Positions 48,786 through 62,387 of a stretch of 64,000 nucleotides of DNA are shown in pieces (position 1 is the first letter of the stretch; the number at the start of each line of letters is the position of its first letter). Source of the DNA: Solanum dulcamara (taxonomy: Eukaryota > Streptophyta > Magnoliopsida > Solanales > Solanaceae). The stretch spans positions 39,017,597 through 39,081,596 of the forward strand of contig NC_077242.1 of NCBI RefSeq assembly GCF_947179165.1. The letters run 5' to 3'. The position numbers and the translations under genes were made by a program. The notes under the pieces are model-generated. The model saw only the letters and a program-made list of their open reading frames with translations, was not told the DNA's origin and made no database searches.

Positions 48786-50236
48786 CTGGCATAAAAGAAG
48801 GAGAAGAGGAAACACCGGGAAATGAAGGTAAGAAGCACATCAAACTTTAAAAGACATTCACAAGAATGACAAGAAAAAAGAGCAGGAATGAATGGATATA
48901 ATATGATTATTTGAGGGATCAAAGTAACCAAACTATTCTATGTATTATCCTCCCTGTGCAGAAGTTTGGGTTTCATTAGATTTGAGAGTTTCACCACACC
49001 TAGAAAGTACACTTTAATATGCAGCAAGGATTCACAAGCTACCACAATAACTGTAGGTGATTGGAATAGAAGTAGCTAACTTCTTAGATTACAAATATGT
49101 CCCTTTGTTAGTTATTGTACTAGGTAACCACTTTAACTTAACATTGACAAGTTTACGAGGACTTCTCCAATATACAAAACATATACTCGCTAAAAGAAAC
49201 TTTAATAAAATATGAGATGTGGACATCACATAAATAACCTATGATTTAGCAAACATTTCACAATATTTTCCATTTAACTGGTGATCCATTTTATGCTCAC
49301 ATACAATGCATAATGACATACATATCCCTTTCTAAGCATCTGAAATCTCCCACTCTACATGACCTACTTCTCTAACATTCTTGTATTGCTATCTGTGGCT
49401 TGGTATGACTTATGGGTCTAAAATTGTCAAATTACCAATGCATTTTACACCGTTCTTCTCAATCCTATTTATGAAGTAAATATTTTTTTAAAAAGAATAT
49501 CGATCACAATATATAAGGTATATTCCAAAAAGTACAACACCCAGGCGAAATATGATCCACTGCAAAGAGCCACCCCAATTGTCTATCGACATCTATTAGG
49601 TGCTCCAAAATGTTAAAAGAATATAGAGATTCATGAATTGCTTCGACTCCTTTAAACAACAGGTTCTCTCTCCATATGGTCATAATGAGTGCCAAATGAA
49701 CCACTTCCTACACTCCCCTGTTAGTTAAAGATTTTATCTTTTAGCTTGAGATAAGATCTTATCTATTAGGTTGAGGTATTTAATATTTTACAAAGATATG
49801 GAGTTCTAATAGTCTTAAGAGTTTTTACTGGTTTAGAAATTCCTACCAGAATAAGGCTTTATTTATTTATTTGTTTTGTTTCATTAACTCAAAAAAAGAA
49901 CGACTTAACAAATAGGTTTTGGTGATATCTCTGTGTTCCTATTTTATTCTTCTCTCATTCTCCTACTTCTCTAATTTTCTCCCATTCCACCTCCCTTCTC
50001 GTCCTGCATCAGCCGGATGCAAAGATATGCCAATATTTGATTGTTCTAACGAAAAGAAACCATTCTCAGAATACTGATTCCCTGATCTAGCAATAAGACC
50101 TTAAAAGTTCCGTAGACTAATCAATTTTCCTTTTTGAAGCTTCCAATGTGTTAGCTTATTCAAATAATTACGACGCACATAGAGGATATTATTAAGGTTA
50201 AAGAATAAAATGTCATGCTAAGAGTCAAACAAATAC
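48786..50236 (-). other. NRPC1 last intron (1451 bp)
   Basis: Donor GTATTTG and acceptor TTTTATGCCAG. AT-rich. It may contain a fragment of LTR or LINE origin: 49725-50008 starts TGTTAGTTAAAG and ends CCTGCATCA like a small Copia/TRIM LTR but lacks a matching target duplication, and the minus-strand ORF at 49504-49704 (LIMTIWRENLLFKGVE) faintly recalls LINE 3' ends. Neither call is firm. Confidence 0.6.
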
Positions 50237-51700
50237 CGTTGCCGAAGTTTAAACACCCCAGTGCCTATCGTCATTGGTATGCCCATGATGATACATTCGG
50301 TTACTCCTTCTATCTTATCATCCCTTCCATTTACAGATGCATTAAACAGGGGGTCGGTTGTCTTCTCAAATGAAGCTAGCATCAGTACGCTATCTTTCAT
50401 TTTCTGGACACTGTGTCTAGTTATTCCCAAGACTTCACCCTGTGATAGTGACAAAGAATGTCAATTAAGCTCGATATTTGGATATTAAAGGCATCCAACA
50501 TGTTTTTGGATGAGGAATATTCCAGGAGAAGTACCTTATATGTCATCAGATCTACAAGAAGCATCATGTGCCGCAAGTCTATTGTCATTCCATGACTTGA
50601 CATGGTATAATTAATTTCATCAATTATAGAGACCCTTGATGCTTCAATGCCTAGAGTTTGCTGCACCTCCATTATATGATTGCTCTTTGTATTACGTCCA
50701 TCAACTCCTTCAATGTCCATTACGGCAAGGAGACCGGTCCTACAGAAAGGGAAGAGCAGGTAAGATGTAGAAGTTCTATTTTATAGCAACAACTCATTGG
50801 AGCATGAAATTCCAGAGATGAAAACCAAAAGCCCAACTTGCTGACAATTGAAAACCAACACCATAGAGTAGGATTGTAATTCTCTTGTACATTTCTTCAC
50901 AGGGTCCTAGAAGCCATATGAGACAACATTATTTTGACAATATCATTTTGATTATATGAGTCGCTAGTCTTCCAATTAAACTCTCAATGAGACCATAAAA
51001 TACAGATTTTCTGCACCTTTTTTAAAATCCTTTTAATATTTTAGATGATCTAACCGCAACAAACCTGTCTTAAAAGCTCCAACTCATGTTCTTGTGTGTA
51101 AAATTGTTCCATTTCTGGAAAAAAAATTGTTCCATTAATACCTTGTTTTCCGATTAAAAAGATGATTTCGAAGTTGTTCTTTATTTGATTGTCGAAAAGT
51201 TACAGATCTAAATTGATATATAAATATTTTACACTTTTCTCCCTTTCTAACAACTAAAACATCTAGATAGGGTAGGTGACAGCCATATGCTGCAAGCATA
51301 GACATAAAATACTGCCCGTATTGTAAACAATTCCTTGCTTCACCCTGAGATGAGAGGGAAGGTCAACTTGACTGCTCTTTTCATATATATTATACATCAT
51401 AATTGCATTTAATATTTCAATTAGTTTGATGTATTATTATGGTATTGAGCTTATGTCTAAAATCATTAATAAGCACACATAGGATGCAATTGTAGCTCAC
51501 AAAGAATAAAAAATAACAAACAAAACAGCTTTACTAGATTTAATGTGTTTGTAGCCATTGACTAGTTATATAGATTATTTTTGCAAATGAATACCAATTT
51601 ATTTTGGTACATACAAGATTAGACAAATATTTAATGTTACAGTTATAAATAATTATTCTATTGAGAAATACAGATACAAATAATTGAAGATAATCAAATT

Positions 51701-51721
51701 TGGGTGGGGGTGGGGTGGGGG
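51701..51721 (+). other. G-run (possible G-quadruplex) in NRPC1 intron
   Basis: GGGTGGGGGTGGGGTGGGGG is an isolated run of four closely spaced G-tracts on the plus strand (non-template for NRPC1, C-rich in its transcript). Confidence 0.5.
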
Positions 51722-53833
51722 ATCATTTTCAATCTGAGTCTATCCTTGCCCAAGTAGGACGTGTTTAAACATGACCTCATGCTCATGGACAGACCTTGAC
51801 CGTACATGGTCTTGGACCACCAAGGAGAATATGAACCCACATCCGAGCATGAATGCCATCGTGCCGTAAACAATTTGTCCGAGAAGGAGGTTACAAGGAC
51901 TAAGATTTGACCAAGTTCCATTCTACTTCACTTTTAAGCAACTGTTTGAAAAAGGGGTGTTGAACTCTCTAGATCAGTGCAACGCTTTCGATAACTTAAT
52001 ATGCCCTCTTAAGTTATATTTTGTAACATAAAAAGTAAAGACTAAGGCAGGTGAAAGTGAGATAACTTTTGAATCTCTACCATAAAAGACAAATAAGTTA
52101 TGAGATATTAAATTCATAAAGGAATAATATAGAAAATTACAGGCTTTGCTACACCAAACTGAGCACAACCTAATGATATAGAATGTGGAAGAAGGTGTAC
52201 ATATAACTTACCCTTCAACAAGCAACTCATATGTTTCTCCTTTGACATTATTTTTACGATCTTTTTGTTGTTCTTTGTTCACCACAGCCCTTTGAACTGT
52301 AGTAATACCCTGATATCCCAAGAAGATTTACAAATGTACGTCAACAGAGTAGTTCAGATAAAACAGATTAATCAATTCTGAACTGAAACCCCACAGATTT
52401 AATTAAAATTAAATCTTGATGCTTGTCATACCTTCACAACAACAGCAGGCAGCATATTTTTCAGCCGGTGCAGTTAAAAATGCAGTTTATCTTTATCAGC
52501 CTGGGAAAAACTTCCAGCTTCCTGGGATTCAGAACTTTTACTTGCTGCAGAAAATAGAAGTTTCACTCAATAAGATGTCATTGATTGATAAGAAGCAGAA
52601 ACAGAAACACAACTTATCTCACATGTTCCTTCAGTTTTATTTTTGACGTCCGCAAAATTGATTGCTTGACAGTATAAGCATCAATACACAGTTGTGACAC
52701 CTGAATTGTCTCCATATCAAGTGAAATAGCAATTGATGCCAATCGAGATGCCAACACAATCTTTATACTCTTAGCCACCTGCATAGGAAATAAATGTTGT
52801 ATTCACAATGAACTTAGTTCAATGCCATTATGAGAGCTTTGCAAATTTCGTAAATACAAGCAATTTACCTGCCCCAAAAGAGTTTTTTCAATACGGGCTT
52901 TAATCATCCTTGCTGAAGTTAAATTAGCAGCAGACAGAAGTTTTGCAGTAATAATAGGAGTAGTGATCTTTTTTGCTGCATTTATGATTTCTTTTATTCG
53001 AGGAACTCCAAGTGTAACATCTACCAAAGAGTTAAAGAAACAGCATAATATGATAAAAGGTCAGTTAGACTAGCCAAAAACCATTTTGATGATGTAAACT
53101 TAAGCTCCAAATAAACAAGGATACTCATGCTTGCAACTCCAGCAAAGTGAAAGGTTTTCAGTGTCATCTATGTCCCAGGTTCCCTAATACTCTGAGCTCC
53201 AATTGCACCAATTGCAGTTCCAGCTGCTAGTGTTTTCAGGTGATACCGAGAGATGCACGTGTTGAGTAACACCTACAAACAAGCAAGGAATATTAAAAAT
53301 CCACAGATATGCACAATGCTATTAGTAACTTTATGATTCTGGAGAAAATTAAACATTATCTTTTTCTTTTAATATAAGTAGAAAATGTTATCCCTTAGTT
53401 TCTTTTTTCCCCTTTTTTTCCTAATTTCCCATTGAAATTATTTCCTCAATGAAGTACTACTAGTAATTCTCGTACCAGACAGATTTCATGTCTATTTTAC
53501 ATACTATAGCTTTATTTAGTCATACTACTTGGGATAACATAGAATCCCTGTGTTTCCAATTTAAATGACTTTGATTAGCACAACAGTTCATGTAGGAAAA
53601 CATTCTCATGTTATTACATGAAGGGAACTAGGATATTAAAATACTGACGAAACAGGTGCAATGTAAGATAGTTTGAAGCAAATGTGGCACATCAAAATCA
53701 ATGAAATAATCTCTTTGCTCAAATTTACACGTCACTCTTTCTATTCTTGGACTTCCCTAAATATTTGACACACTTCAACTAAACAGGTTGTGGTATATAA
53801 CTTTCAAATTTGAAGAATTCATATTCATGTTCC

Positions 53834-54003
53834 ACAAGGTACTTGCTACCTCCCACCAACACAAGTACTAGCTAACTCTGGCCACTAAGGTTTGAACAAA
53901 TGGGAACAAATCACCTAGTATTTTTGCCTCCACTAGGATTTGAAACGAAACCTCATGATTCTCAATCCCACTTCATTGGCCACTAGGCCACACCCTTGGG
54001 TGA
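53834..54003 (-). mobile_element. tRNA-derived SINE (Solanaceae TS/SolS type)
   Basis: In its own sense it begins CACCCAAGGGTGTGGCCTAGTGG (A-box region GTGGCCTAGTGG within it) and has a B box GTTTCAAATCC, then GGAGGCAAAAATACTAGG and GGTGGGAGGTAGCAAGTACC, a layout I know from nightshade SINEs. It is flanked by an 18-bp direct duplication AATTCATATTCATKTTCC (53816-53833 and 54004-54021, one mismatch). 170 bp, probably truncated at the 3' end. It lies in an NRPC1 intron. Confidence 0.88.
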
Positions 54004-54463
54004 AATTCATATTCATTTTCCTATTAAATTTGGACTTTGATTTATTTTTTTTCAATTGCAGAACTTACTTCTTTTCAAAATTGAAACCAAGATACAAATT
54101 CATTAAAAAGAGGAACATTTTCTGAAATAGAAAACAAATAAGATCTAATTGTTTAGGATTACATATCATCAAATAATTACTCCCATGATCCAGCTAATCT
54201 TGAATTTCAGCATTCATGATTAAGGAAGATAGCTTGTTACATACTTCTGACCAATAAATTTGCTAAACTTTTGATTGAAAATAAGTTACTTTGTCTCATT
54301 TGGTGCTATGCGCAATTCTTCTCGATAATCAAAATTGTCTCTCCTTTACAATGTCTGTATTTTAATGTGTAGAACTTTCATATTCCATTGCACATACTAC
54401 ATTTTTCATCATTCATGAGCACATAAAACTTCTAAAAAAAAAAATTTTGAACCTATAGTGTAA

Positions 54464-54902
54464 GGGGTCGTTTAGTAGGGTGTATAAGAATAATGCTAAA
54501 TAGAGTGTATTAGTTATGCTTGTATTAGTTATGCTTGCATTAATTATGAAGAGATATTCTTATGTATTGTTTGGCTTGGTGTATTAAAAAAAACATGTAT
54601 TGCATAATTTTTTTAAAATTTATTTATAAAGATACCTCCACAAATATGGTGAAAAAGATGTAAAAAAAAATTGAGGGGCAATTGGGTCTTTAACATGCTA
54701 ATGCATGCATTAAATTCCCTTGTATTACTAATACTTAGAAATCCATGGTATTAGTAATACACACCTTAATACACAATAGAGTGTATAACTAATGCAAGCA
54801 TTAGTTATACATAGCATGAAAAAGTGTAACAAACAAGATACTATTAATACACCAAGTTAATGCATGCATTATTTTTGCCAATACACTCTACCAAACAACC
54901 CC
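54464..54902. mobile_element. Tourist-like MITE in NRPC1 intron, TSD TAA
   Basis: Terminal inverted repeats GGGGTCGTTTAGTAGGGTGT and, at the far end, the complement of GGGGTTGTTTGGTAGAGTGT. Flanked by TAA on both sides (54461-54463, 54903-54905), the 3-bp target of PIF/Harbinger elements. Internally palindromic (ATGCATGCATT words), 439 bp, no coding capacity. Confidence 0.88.
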
Positions 54903-57529
54903 TAAGAGAATAAATAAGCCTTTTGAATCTTGTGGTCTTACTAAAGCTATGTAGAATGTATTAAAATGTCCTTCAATCTTGTGGTCTTAAACATGCCATG
55001 TGGAAAGTTGAAATTAAGAGTTGCCAAAAAAGGAAAGAGGCATTCTCTTTGAAACGGACTAAAAAGAAAAGTCAGACAAACAAATTGAAACAGAGGGAGA
55101 TTTTTATCATTCGAGTGGGATGCAAATAAAAATTCACTGCCACATATAATAGTGTATAGATCGAACTATATGAAGTTTCCACTAAGGAGCAACAAAGATT
55201 TAAATCTTGCTTGTCCTTGCTATTTAATTATATTTTTATTTTGTCAACCGGAGAACATCTATGCAGTAATATAGTACCAATAAGAATTTAGCAGTAATAG
55301 AAAACATGTCATATTGAACTCCCATCAAAATAATAAGTCACTTCTGAATAACTAATTTGCATGATCCTCAATGACAACATATTATAACAGAACTTCATAT
55401 CTTGAAGCATAACCAATAAAAATTGAAGGAAAAGTAAATCAAGTAGCAACTTAATTGTTGTATGCAGTTTTGTCAGTAAACCACTTAATAGTTGGAGCAA
55501 GCAATTAACCAGAAAATCCTCTGCACAAGCAAAAAGGAACTTCTGAAGCTATTTACCTGTAGTTGCTTCTTAGTAATACCAGATATGTTTAACGCAATGT
55601 TTTCAAGATATCCATGGTCATCCCCTGCATGCTGCTCTTCACCCAATAATAGGGATTCCCGTTTCAGCTAAATTTTTAATCAAAAAATCAGACAGCGAAG
55701 CACGGAATGCCTCTGAGCACCCCCCTTCAGGACTCATATCATGATATGAGAGCCTTTCATTGACTATTTTGCAGATTTCTGAGTAAGACAAACTCTTCGC
55801 ACCTCCAGGAGGACATGTTTCCTATAAATAGAAAATAATTATCAAAATTTTCTAACTTTCATCACAAGACTGTTGAAAATTGATTTTTTATTAGGTTCTA
55901 TTAAAATTGAAGTTCATACCTTAACGTTCATAAATAATCTTCTAAAGTTTAGAGGACCTCCTTTTTTCTCTTCCATCTGAGCAGGATCCATGCCATCATC
56001 GCCATAAATGAACTGAACTATACATGCGCTAGCATTTCGTACAGTGCTGTCATAATAAATAGCAAGGTCCTCTAAAGCTTTCATAAGTCGACGAGACATG
56101 TATCCAGTGTCGGCAGTTTTAACCTGTAGCGATCAAAATGGATGAACATCCAACACTGACAAAACTTTAGCCTTATACTTCAAAGAAAGACATCAACAAG
56201 AATCTATAGAATCCTATGTTACATGCACTTTCATATTTGACACGGGTGTGTTAAGTATACGATACGGGACGGATATAAGCAGTTTGTCTGTCAATTTTTG
56301 GTGTATCTCAAAGAACCTACACGAAGTACCCCACACTCATATCCTACCTGTTAGATAGGAGTAGTCAAGCAGAAAAATGAAGAATTCAGGTACACATATA
56401 TTATGTCCGAACGAGAAATAAATAATACCACCAACAAATAAGCCGACAGAGGAGATCCGTACCGGAGTATCAACAAGGCCTTCTCTTCCTCCCATTGTGT
56501 GAAAAAAGAACTCAGTTGCTGACAAACCGTCAAAAAAGGAATGAGCTACAAATCCTTTAGCCTGGATCACAAACAGAACTTTACTCAGCACTCCATAAGG
56601 GTAAATACATGCACTTTCTAAAAATTGAGCGCATAAGTCACTGCAATAATTACTTTAAGCATCTCTTCTTTAAGAAAGGAAATAACTGCAATTGATGAAT
56701 CTGAATGAACCATTTTAGAAGGTAAAACCAACTTACACAAAACAGAATCAAACTAAGATTTTAGTTTTGGTTGGGGTGTAAGAGGTTGGAAGAGTGGACA
56801 TAATGTTATTTTAATCCCACAAAATTTGACGGAAATAAAGAAATGGAACTTTTGAGTCTTTTGAAACCTAACAAACAATTTGAAGTAATCTACTAAAATG
56901 TTTTAAGGGCTAGAAATTAAAGTTTAGAATATTTAAAGTGCTCCAAAAGTATGTACATCAGTAGCCAGATTCCCACAAATTGAAGTTGTATCCCCCATCC
57001 CATTCTTGCAGGGCATCTATAAGACATTATTACTGATTCAATATCATTTAACTATCCTCGTTTACAACAAAATGAAAATCCTAACTTATAGCTTTTGGCT
57101 TATTTTTGTTATAATTTGGCTTAAAACAAGTTCTTTAAGGGCTTCTTATGAAACTGTACAGATGACAAAAAGTTTTTTCAACAAAAATGATCGCATTATA
57201 TGCAATGCATATGTAACGTACCGATTGTGTGTGTGTGTATATATATGATGTATAACTTTGTATCAGAGATGTATATACATCCATATACGTTGTTCATACA
57301 ATATTTACATACACATATGTGGGATGGTGATGTTCGGGCAAAAATGCATATATATGGTCATATTTTCCTCACATTTTAGTACTTTTAATCGTCTTTGAGT
57401 ATTGATTATATTACTTTGTGCTTAATATTATATTTTACTGTGTAGGAATAAAGTGATATGAAGATGAAGATATTTGGAACAAACAACAAGTTAAATAAAA
57501 AATGAGAAGAAAAGAAAGGAAAAAAGAAA

Positions 57530-57672
57530 GAACACCATGGGCAGATCTTTCTTCCTCTCGCAATAAAATTCCATCAATCTCCTTAGTAAAAATAAAGCCT
57601 TTGTTGTAGATCTACCAAGCATAAATCCAAACTGGTTCTTTGTCACTCTTGTAGAGTTGTAGCGAGCACAGA
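57530..57672 (-). mobile_element. LINE (L1-type) RT fragment, downstream part
   Basis: The minus strand encodes STRVTKNQFGFMLGRSTTKA then LFLLRRLMEFYCERKKDLPM, the conserved RT block of plant non-LTR elements. It stops abruptly after PMVF. It continues, collinearly, the fragment at 60225-60490 after a break of about 2.55 kb. Confidence 0.85.
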
Positions 57673-60224
57673 ACAGAGGAAATGACTCCTCTGGGCAATC
57701 GTATTGGTTCCAATCAGCATTCCTAACCGGAGTCTTCCCCTGAGCTGACACTACACACTGAATTGCCCACAACCATGTCCATACTAAAAGAGCTCAATCG
57801 GATGGTGACGTCAAGGCAAAATCGAATGGTCAGGAAGGGAAGGAAGCAAGCTTCTCCCGCGTGAGACAAGGTTATGAAATAGCTTAGTGCTTGCCCCTTT
57901 CGAATCGTTCTATCATTCGAAGTAGGAGGTCTACACGCTTTCGAGAATAGAATAGACGAGACTGGAGAAGAATTCATTCCTCTCCGAGCAGTGAAGTGCC
58001 ATATCCTAGAGAGAGGGCGCCCAGGACTCGAATACATGCAGCAGGTGAACGGTGCCAACAAACCGGTCAAACCAGTAACCAAGTTCATGCGGTTTAGAAG
58101 TTCGGCCCGGTTTTTTTGGTGTCGTGCGTCTTTCTTCCGGAAACTTACGAGATGCTATTTTTCTCACTAAGACAAGAGAGCTATAGGTAAGCAAGCAAGA
58201 AGGATAGGTGCAAAAAAAAAAGGCGAGGCAAGTGGCCCAAGGGCCCCTTTCCTTACAGTCAAGTGGCTCTCCATCTCACAAGTTGTTCCAGCTCCGGGGA
58301 AAAGATTCATCTTCCAATTTTCTCTGAGAAAGAAATCCACCAGGGCAAAAATACTATAGATGCAAGATAGAAAAGAGGGAAATACTTATTGTTGAGAGAC
58401 TGATTTATGAAAGCCCGGTGAGGCCTCAACCGACAGCGGTTCTGAACGCCGCGTAACATCATCTTCAACCAACCTCCAGCCTTTCTCAGATAATGCGGGT
58501 TAAGAGTGAAGCTATCGTTCCTAGTATCATCCCTATGTTCATTGCTCTACCATCATTTGCCGACCCACCAAGCAAGGGCACGTTGCGCGACAAAGGCAGA
58601 AAGAGTCTCCGTCCTGAACACAGAAGGAAGGCCAGTAATTTGAAAAAACAATAGACATCTAGCGCATTCACTCGTTTTTTCACCTTTTCCTCTCATCCTC
58701 CCCCGGTTCTGGTTCAGGAAAGGGTCAACGCAAGCAATTTCGAAAAGAAGGAGCTTTGCCGTCGAGAGAAAAAAAAGTGATAGAAGGTGCTGTCTTTGGG
58801 ATTCTCGAACGCGGAAAAGGATCCAATGAATTCGAAAGAATTGAACGAGGAGCCATATGTTCCTTCGGTTTGCCTCCACGAACGCGCCACTTAGGAGCCC
58901 TACTCATATTCCAAAGGCGCTACTTCAATTCAAGAGGTTTGGAACCCTGTCCTATCACCTTTATCAAATCCCGAGTTAGCCCATGACCTCAAGATCAAGA
59001 AGAGCCAGCTCATCATGCTATACTCGCGGGGAAGGAAAAACGAGCAGTTTACGCCCGTGGAACTACTGTCAATGGTTTACTTCTTGGGAATGTGGAAAAA
59101 AAAGATTACTGCGGCCAATCTTCCTAACCGCGCGCGGGCCGGGCTTAGAGCGCGTGACCGTGCGTCATCTCTTGTCTGAATTGAAGGCATCTCAATTACT
59201 ACCTAGTGAATGCTTCAACCCATAGATGCTTTGGATTCCAGGGCTGGGATCACGAACGGGAATCTAAATAGAAAGGTACGTCTAGTTACTCCTATACCTA
59301 TAGCTTTTTCCTTAATCTCAGAACTGGATGCTCTTGAATGAATGTGAGAGGTACGAAGTAACTCGACTCTTTCAGGCAAGGGTAGCTCTGAAGGGAGAGT
59401 TGAGAGTTCGACCCAATGCTTTATTTCTGTCCTAGTTGATCCTAGTAAGAGAAGCTGCGGTGAATGAATCCTTCTTAGCTTTGGACTTTCTGCTTTGATA
59501 GATCTTTCCTCTCAAAATAGGTGTTTGTAGCCAGAGGTAACCAATCTCTGACTACAACTACCCCAGTCATCGATTCTCCCGAGAGGTCACAATTGCCGCG
59601 AGCAAAGATATTAATGACCGACGACGAGAATTTCGAATCGTCAGAAAAGAGTAGTAGGCATACTTTAACAATAGTCTTGGAATGCTTGTCCTGTGCCCCC
59701 CCGCCCATGAAACGGCTCTGCTGCAATGGATGGCAGAGGGTCCGTAGTACCCGAAGCACTGGAGGCTCAACAGAAGGGTTCCAAACCTCTGAAAGGCGAG
59801 GCAGATTTAACGCTACGCCCTTCCCTTAGCGCCTCCCTCTAGGCGGGGCTCACAACATATACGCTCTATCACTCGCTCCTAGAGTTTCATTGAGTATTTA
59901 TCAAAGGCTCCATTTAAGGCGCGCTTCGCCTAGATTAAGTTGAGCTTTAGTGTAGACAAGGACCTAAGATGTGTGCCTCATTGCCCATGAGTTTTATCTG
60001 AGCCGAGCGGTACTAAATAACAAATATAATTGGCAAATAAGTGTACTAATTGTTGAGGGAAACATTATGAATGAATTTATTATTTTTTCTTGAATTGCAT
60101 ATATATTTTTATTGTTTCCTTCATTGCACTTCCTTTACTAAGGCTCACACTTCAACTCTGCTTTGAGCTTAAAGCACCAATAGACCTCGAGCGCATTTTA
60201 GAGCTTTCACTTTTGACAAACATT
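57673..60224. other. GC-richer, mitochondrial-looking DNA block inserted in a LINE
   Basis: Composition jumps to nearly balanced GC from about 57690 to 59850, with CCGG, CGCGCGGGCC, AAAGGGGCC and TCGAAAGA-type words and many overlapping ORFs on both strands, as in plant mitochondrial spacers. Examples are FERIERGAICSFGLPPRTRH on the plus strand (58756-58986) and EHMAPRSILSNSLDPFPRSR on the minus strand (58725-58907). I cannot match a named mitochondrial gene. From about 59850 to 60224 it returns to AT-rich, repeat-like nuclear sequence (GGCGCGCTTCGCC). Interpretation as nuclear mitochondrial DNA is inference. Confidence 0.45.
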
Positions 60225-60490
60225 GATTACATTGTATGAATCATAAGTTCACTACCACGACAGTTTGCACAACTTTTAGTGCCTCCTTTGGTTTTATAAA
60301 TTGAAAAAATGGTAACTCTTACTCCACTCACCCATCATCCTACCACTTCTCAAAATAGCATTATATTAGCTTGGTAAGTCATCCCACTCCAACCTGACCA
60401 AGACGCTTCCAACCCTCTATGGTGATACCATCTGGACCACAAGCTTTTCTTATCCTCATATTTTTCATGGCATCCCTTACCTGTTGCATC
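60225..60490 (-). mobile_element. LINE (L1-type) RT fragment, upstream part
   Basis: The minus strand encodes RDAMKNMRIRKACGPDGITI then EGWKRLGQVGVG, a stop, LTKL, NAILRSGRMMGEWSKSYHFF and KTKGGTKSCANCRGSELMIH, the N-terminal part of LINE RT in correct order with stops. It ends near 60225, about a dozen codons short of where the fragment at 57672 resumes. Confidence 0.82.
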
Positions 60491-60692
60491 TCTTGTAATT
60501 ATTGCCTGGACCATCTAAAGCTTGTGATGTGGTCGACACAACCCTAAAAGAACCTTCCTACTCACTGCCTTGCATAACAAAGTATTTTCCCTTCTCTAGT
60601 TACCACTATAAAGAAAAAAAAAGTATTTTCCCTTCTCTCAGCGCACTCATACCAAGCTTCTGTGTCATTAATGTTCTATGTAATGTCATATA

Positions 60693-61055
60693 GAGCCCGT
60701 TTGGATTGGCTTTAAGTTGGTCAAAACCAACTTAAAGCCCCTTTTTAGCTTTTGGACGTGTTTGCCTAATGCTGACTTTAAGCCATAAAGTTCTTAAAGT
60801 CAGTCAAAAATGAAAAGTTAGGATTCCTAACTTTTTTTTCCAAAGTGCTTAAAGTCATTTTCTTTGACCATGGAAATTACTTTTATATCCCTTATATTTT
60901 AACTAAATTCTCAAACTACCTTTTTTTATTCTTTTAATCCTAAAATTCACATCATAAGCATTTTTATCCAAACACTCAACTGCTTATTTATAAAAATAAC
61001 TTTCAGCACTTCATACATAAAAGTTACTTTTTTTAAGCCAATCCAAACGGGCTCT
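60693..61055. mobile_element. Fold-back MITE in NRPC1 intron
   Basis: Ends GAGCCCGTTTGGATTGGCTT and the complement of GAGCCCGTTTGGATTGGCTT are exact over 20 bp and flanked by TA. A second hairpin, GGCTTTAAGTTGGT-CAAA-ACCAACTTAAAGCC, lies just inside the left end (60709-60740). 363 bp, non-coding. Superfamily not determined because the target duplication is only TA. Confidence 0.87.
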
Positions 61056-62195
61056 ATTATTCCAACCAATGAAGTAGATTCTTCTCTCCATTATATCTCA
61101 CTTCTTAACCGATCACTTAATTAAATGATTGAATAAAAATAAGGAAAGATCAAATCTGAAAAGGAATGTCTTACAGGAAAACTACAAAGAAGTTGGAAGT
61201 CTTGGTCCGACAACAATAAATAGGTGTCTTACATTCATAAATCAATCAAAACCATCAAAGTATCTGCTGCTTCTCTCTATTTTTAACATCATCAATACTT
61301 AACCTAAGTAAGCCAACCATTTCTCAAGTTGTCCCCTTCCTTCCCCAAAAAAACTGGAACCAAACGTGTGCACCGCAATACCACTCAAACCTACATGCAG
61401 TGGCTTATCAAAAGACATAATCTGGAATCTCATTGTAGAAACAGCTGTAACATGGAGATCCATCTACTCCAACTGCAGAAGACTATAAATGTGCCTAGTC
61501 CCTAGGATGTCTCCGCCTCCAAGGAAATGATGTTCTCCCCACAACAGATGGCAACCATCACAGAAGATGTTCCTTTGTCAAATTTCAGAATCAACATTAT
61601 GCGTTCAAAAGCATCACATTTATCCACTTTTACAGGTTACCAGCTCATTACATTTTTCTTCAGACAATTCAAAGTAACTACAATATACAAGAAGCATGCA
61701 GGAATGAATGAATAGATAGACCAATAGTCAATGAGTGGGCAGTTGTGAAATTGCACTGGTGGAATAGACAGACAAATGGTCACTACCACTATCTGCAAAC
61801 TGCATATCTCACCTAAGGCATTCAGGAAATCATTTAATAGTACAAATACAACCATCAATGAGAATGAGAAACACCTGTAACGTGCGGTCCGCTGGAATAA
61901 CTATAGATGAAGGTGCATTACTGAAGATTTAGATACGGAACCATCATAACTGTTTGGCAACAATTCATTGATGCAGCTAAATTAATTTAATTGAGAAGAT
62001 TAATACAAAGAAGAAAGTAAAGAAGGTTTACACTGTTAGGGCAGGAAAAGGAGGATGCTCTCGGAGACCCCACCTACTACTAATACAGGTTGGGTAGGTG
62101 TATAAGGAAAGACCTTGAGCTCTTGTCAAAGAGCAAATGACTAACAATCCAGTGCATAACAAAAAAAAAACTAAAATGTAGCATTAAGTACTCAC
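61056..62195. other. Remainder of the long NRPC1 intron
   Basis: AT-rich sequence between the MITE and the exon at 62196-62387. I see no exon, transposon end or RNA gene in it. Confidence 0.5.
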
Positions 62196-62387
62196 AGCTG
62201 GAAACTTTGATTTGAAGGGAAAATGCGGAAGACTTCGATCTATGAATCCATCAGGAGCACGACGTCCGCCAACAGACTGCTGACCAACACATGCAATCAT
62301 CTGGCTTATGTTAATTGGGGATCCTTTTGAACCACACTGTGACATGATTAGAGGACTATTCCTCCAGTCTAGTGCTTTCATACAAAT

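Noticed and set aside
49725..50008. Possible small Copia/TRIM LTR in the last NRPC1 intron
   Set aside because: It has TG...CA-like ends but no matching target duplication or second copy, so it is only mentioned as a possibility.
51694..51921. 75-codon minus-strand ORF in an NRPC1 intron
   Set aside because: It lies within an intron and shows no recognisable domain or splice context.
57723..58194. Named mitochondrial gene in the GC-richer block
   Set aside because: The ORFs look organelle-like, but none could be matched to a specific mitochondrial gene from motifs alone.
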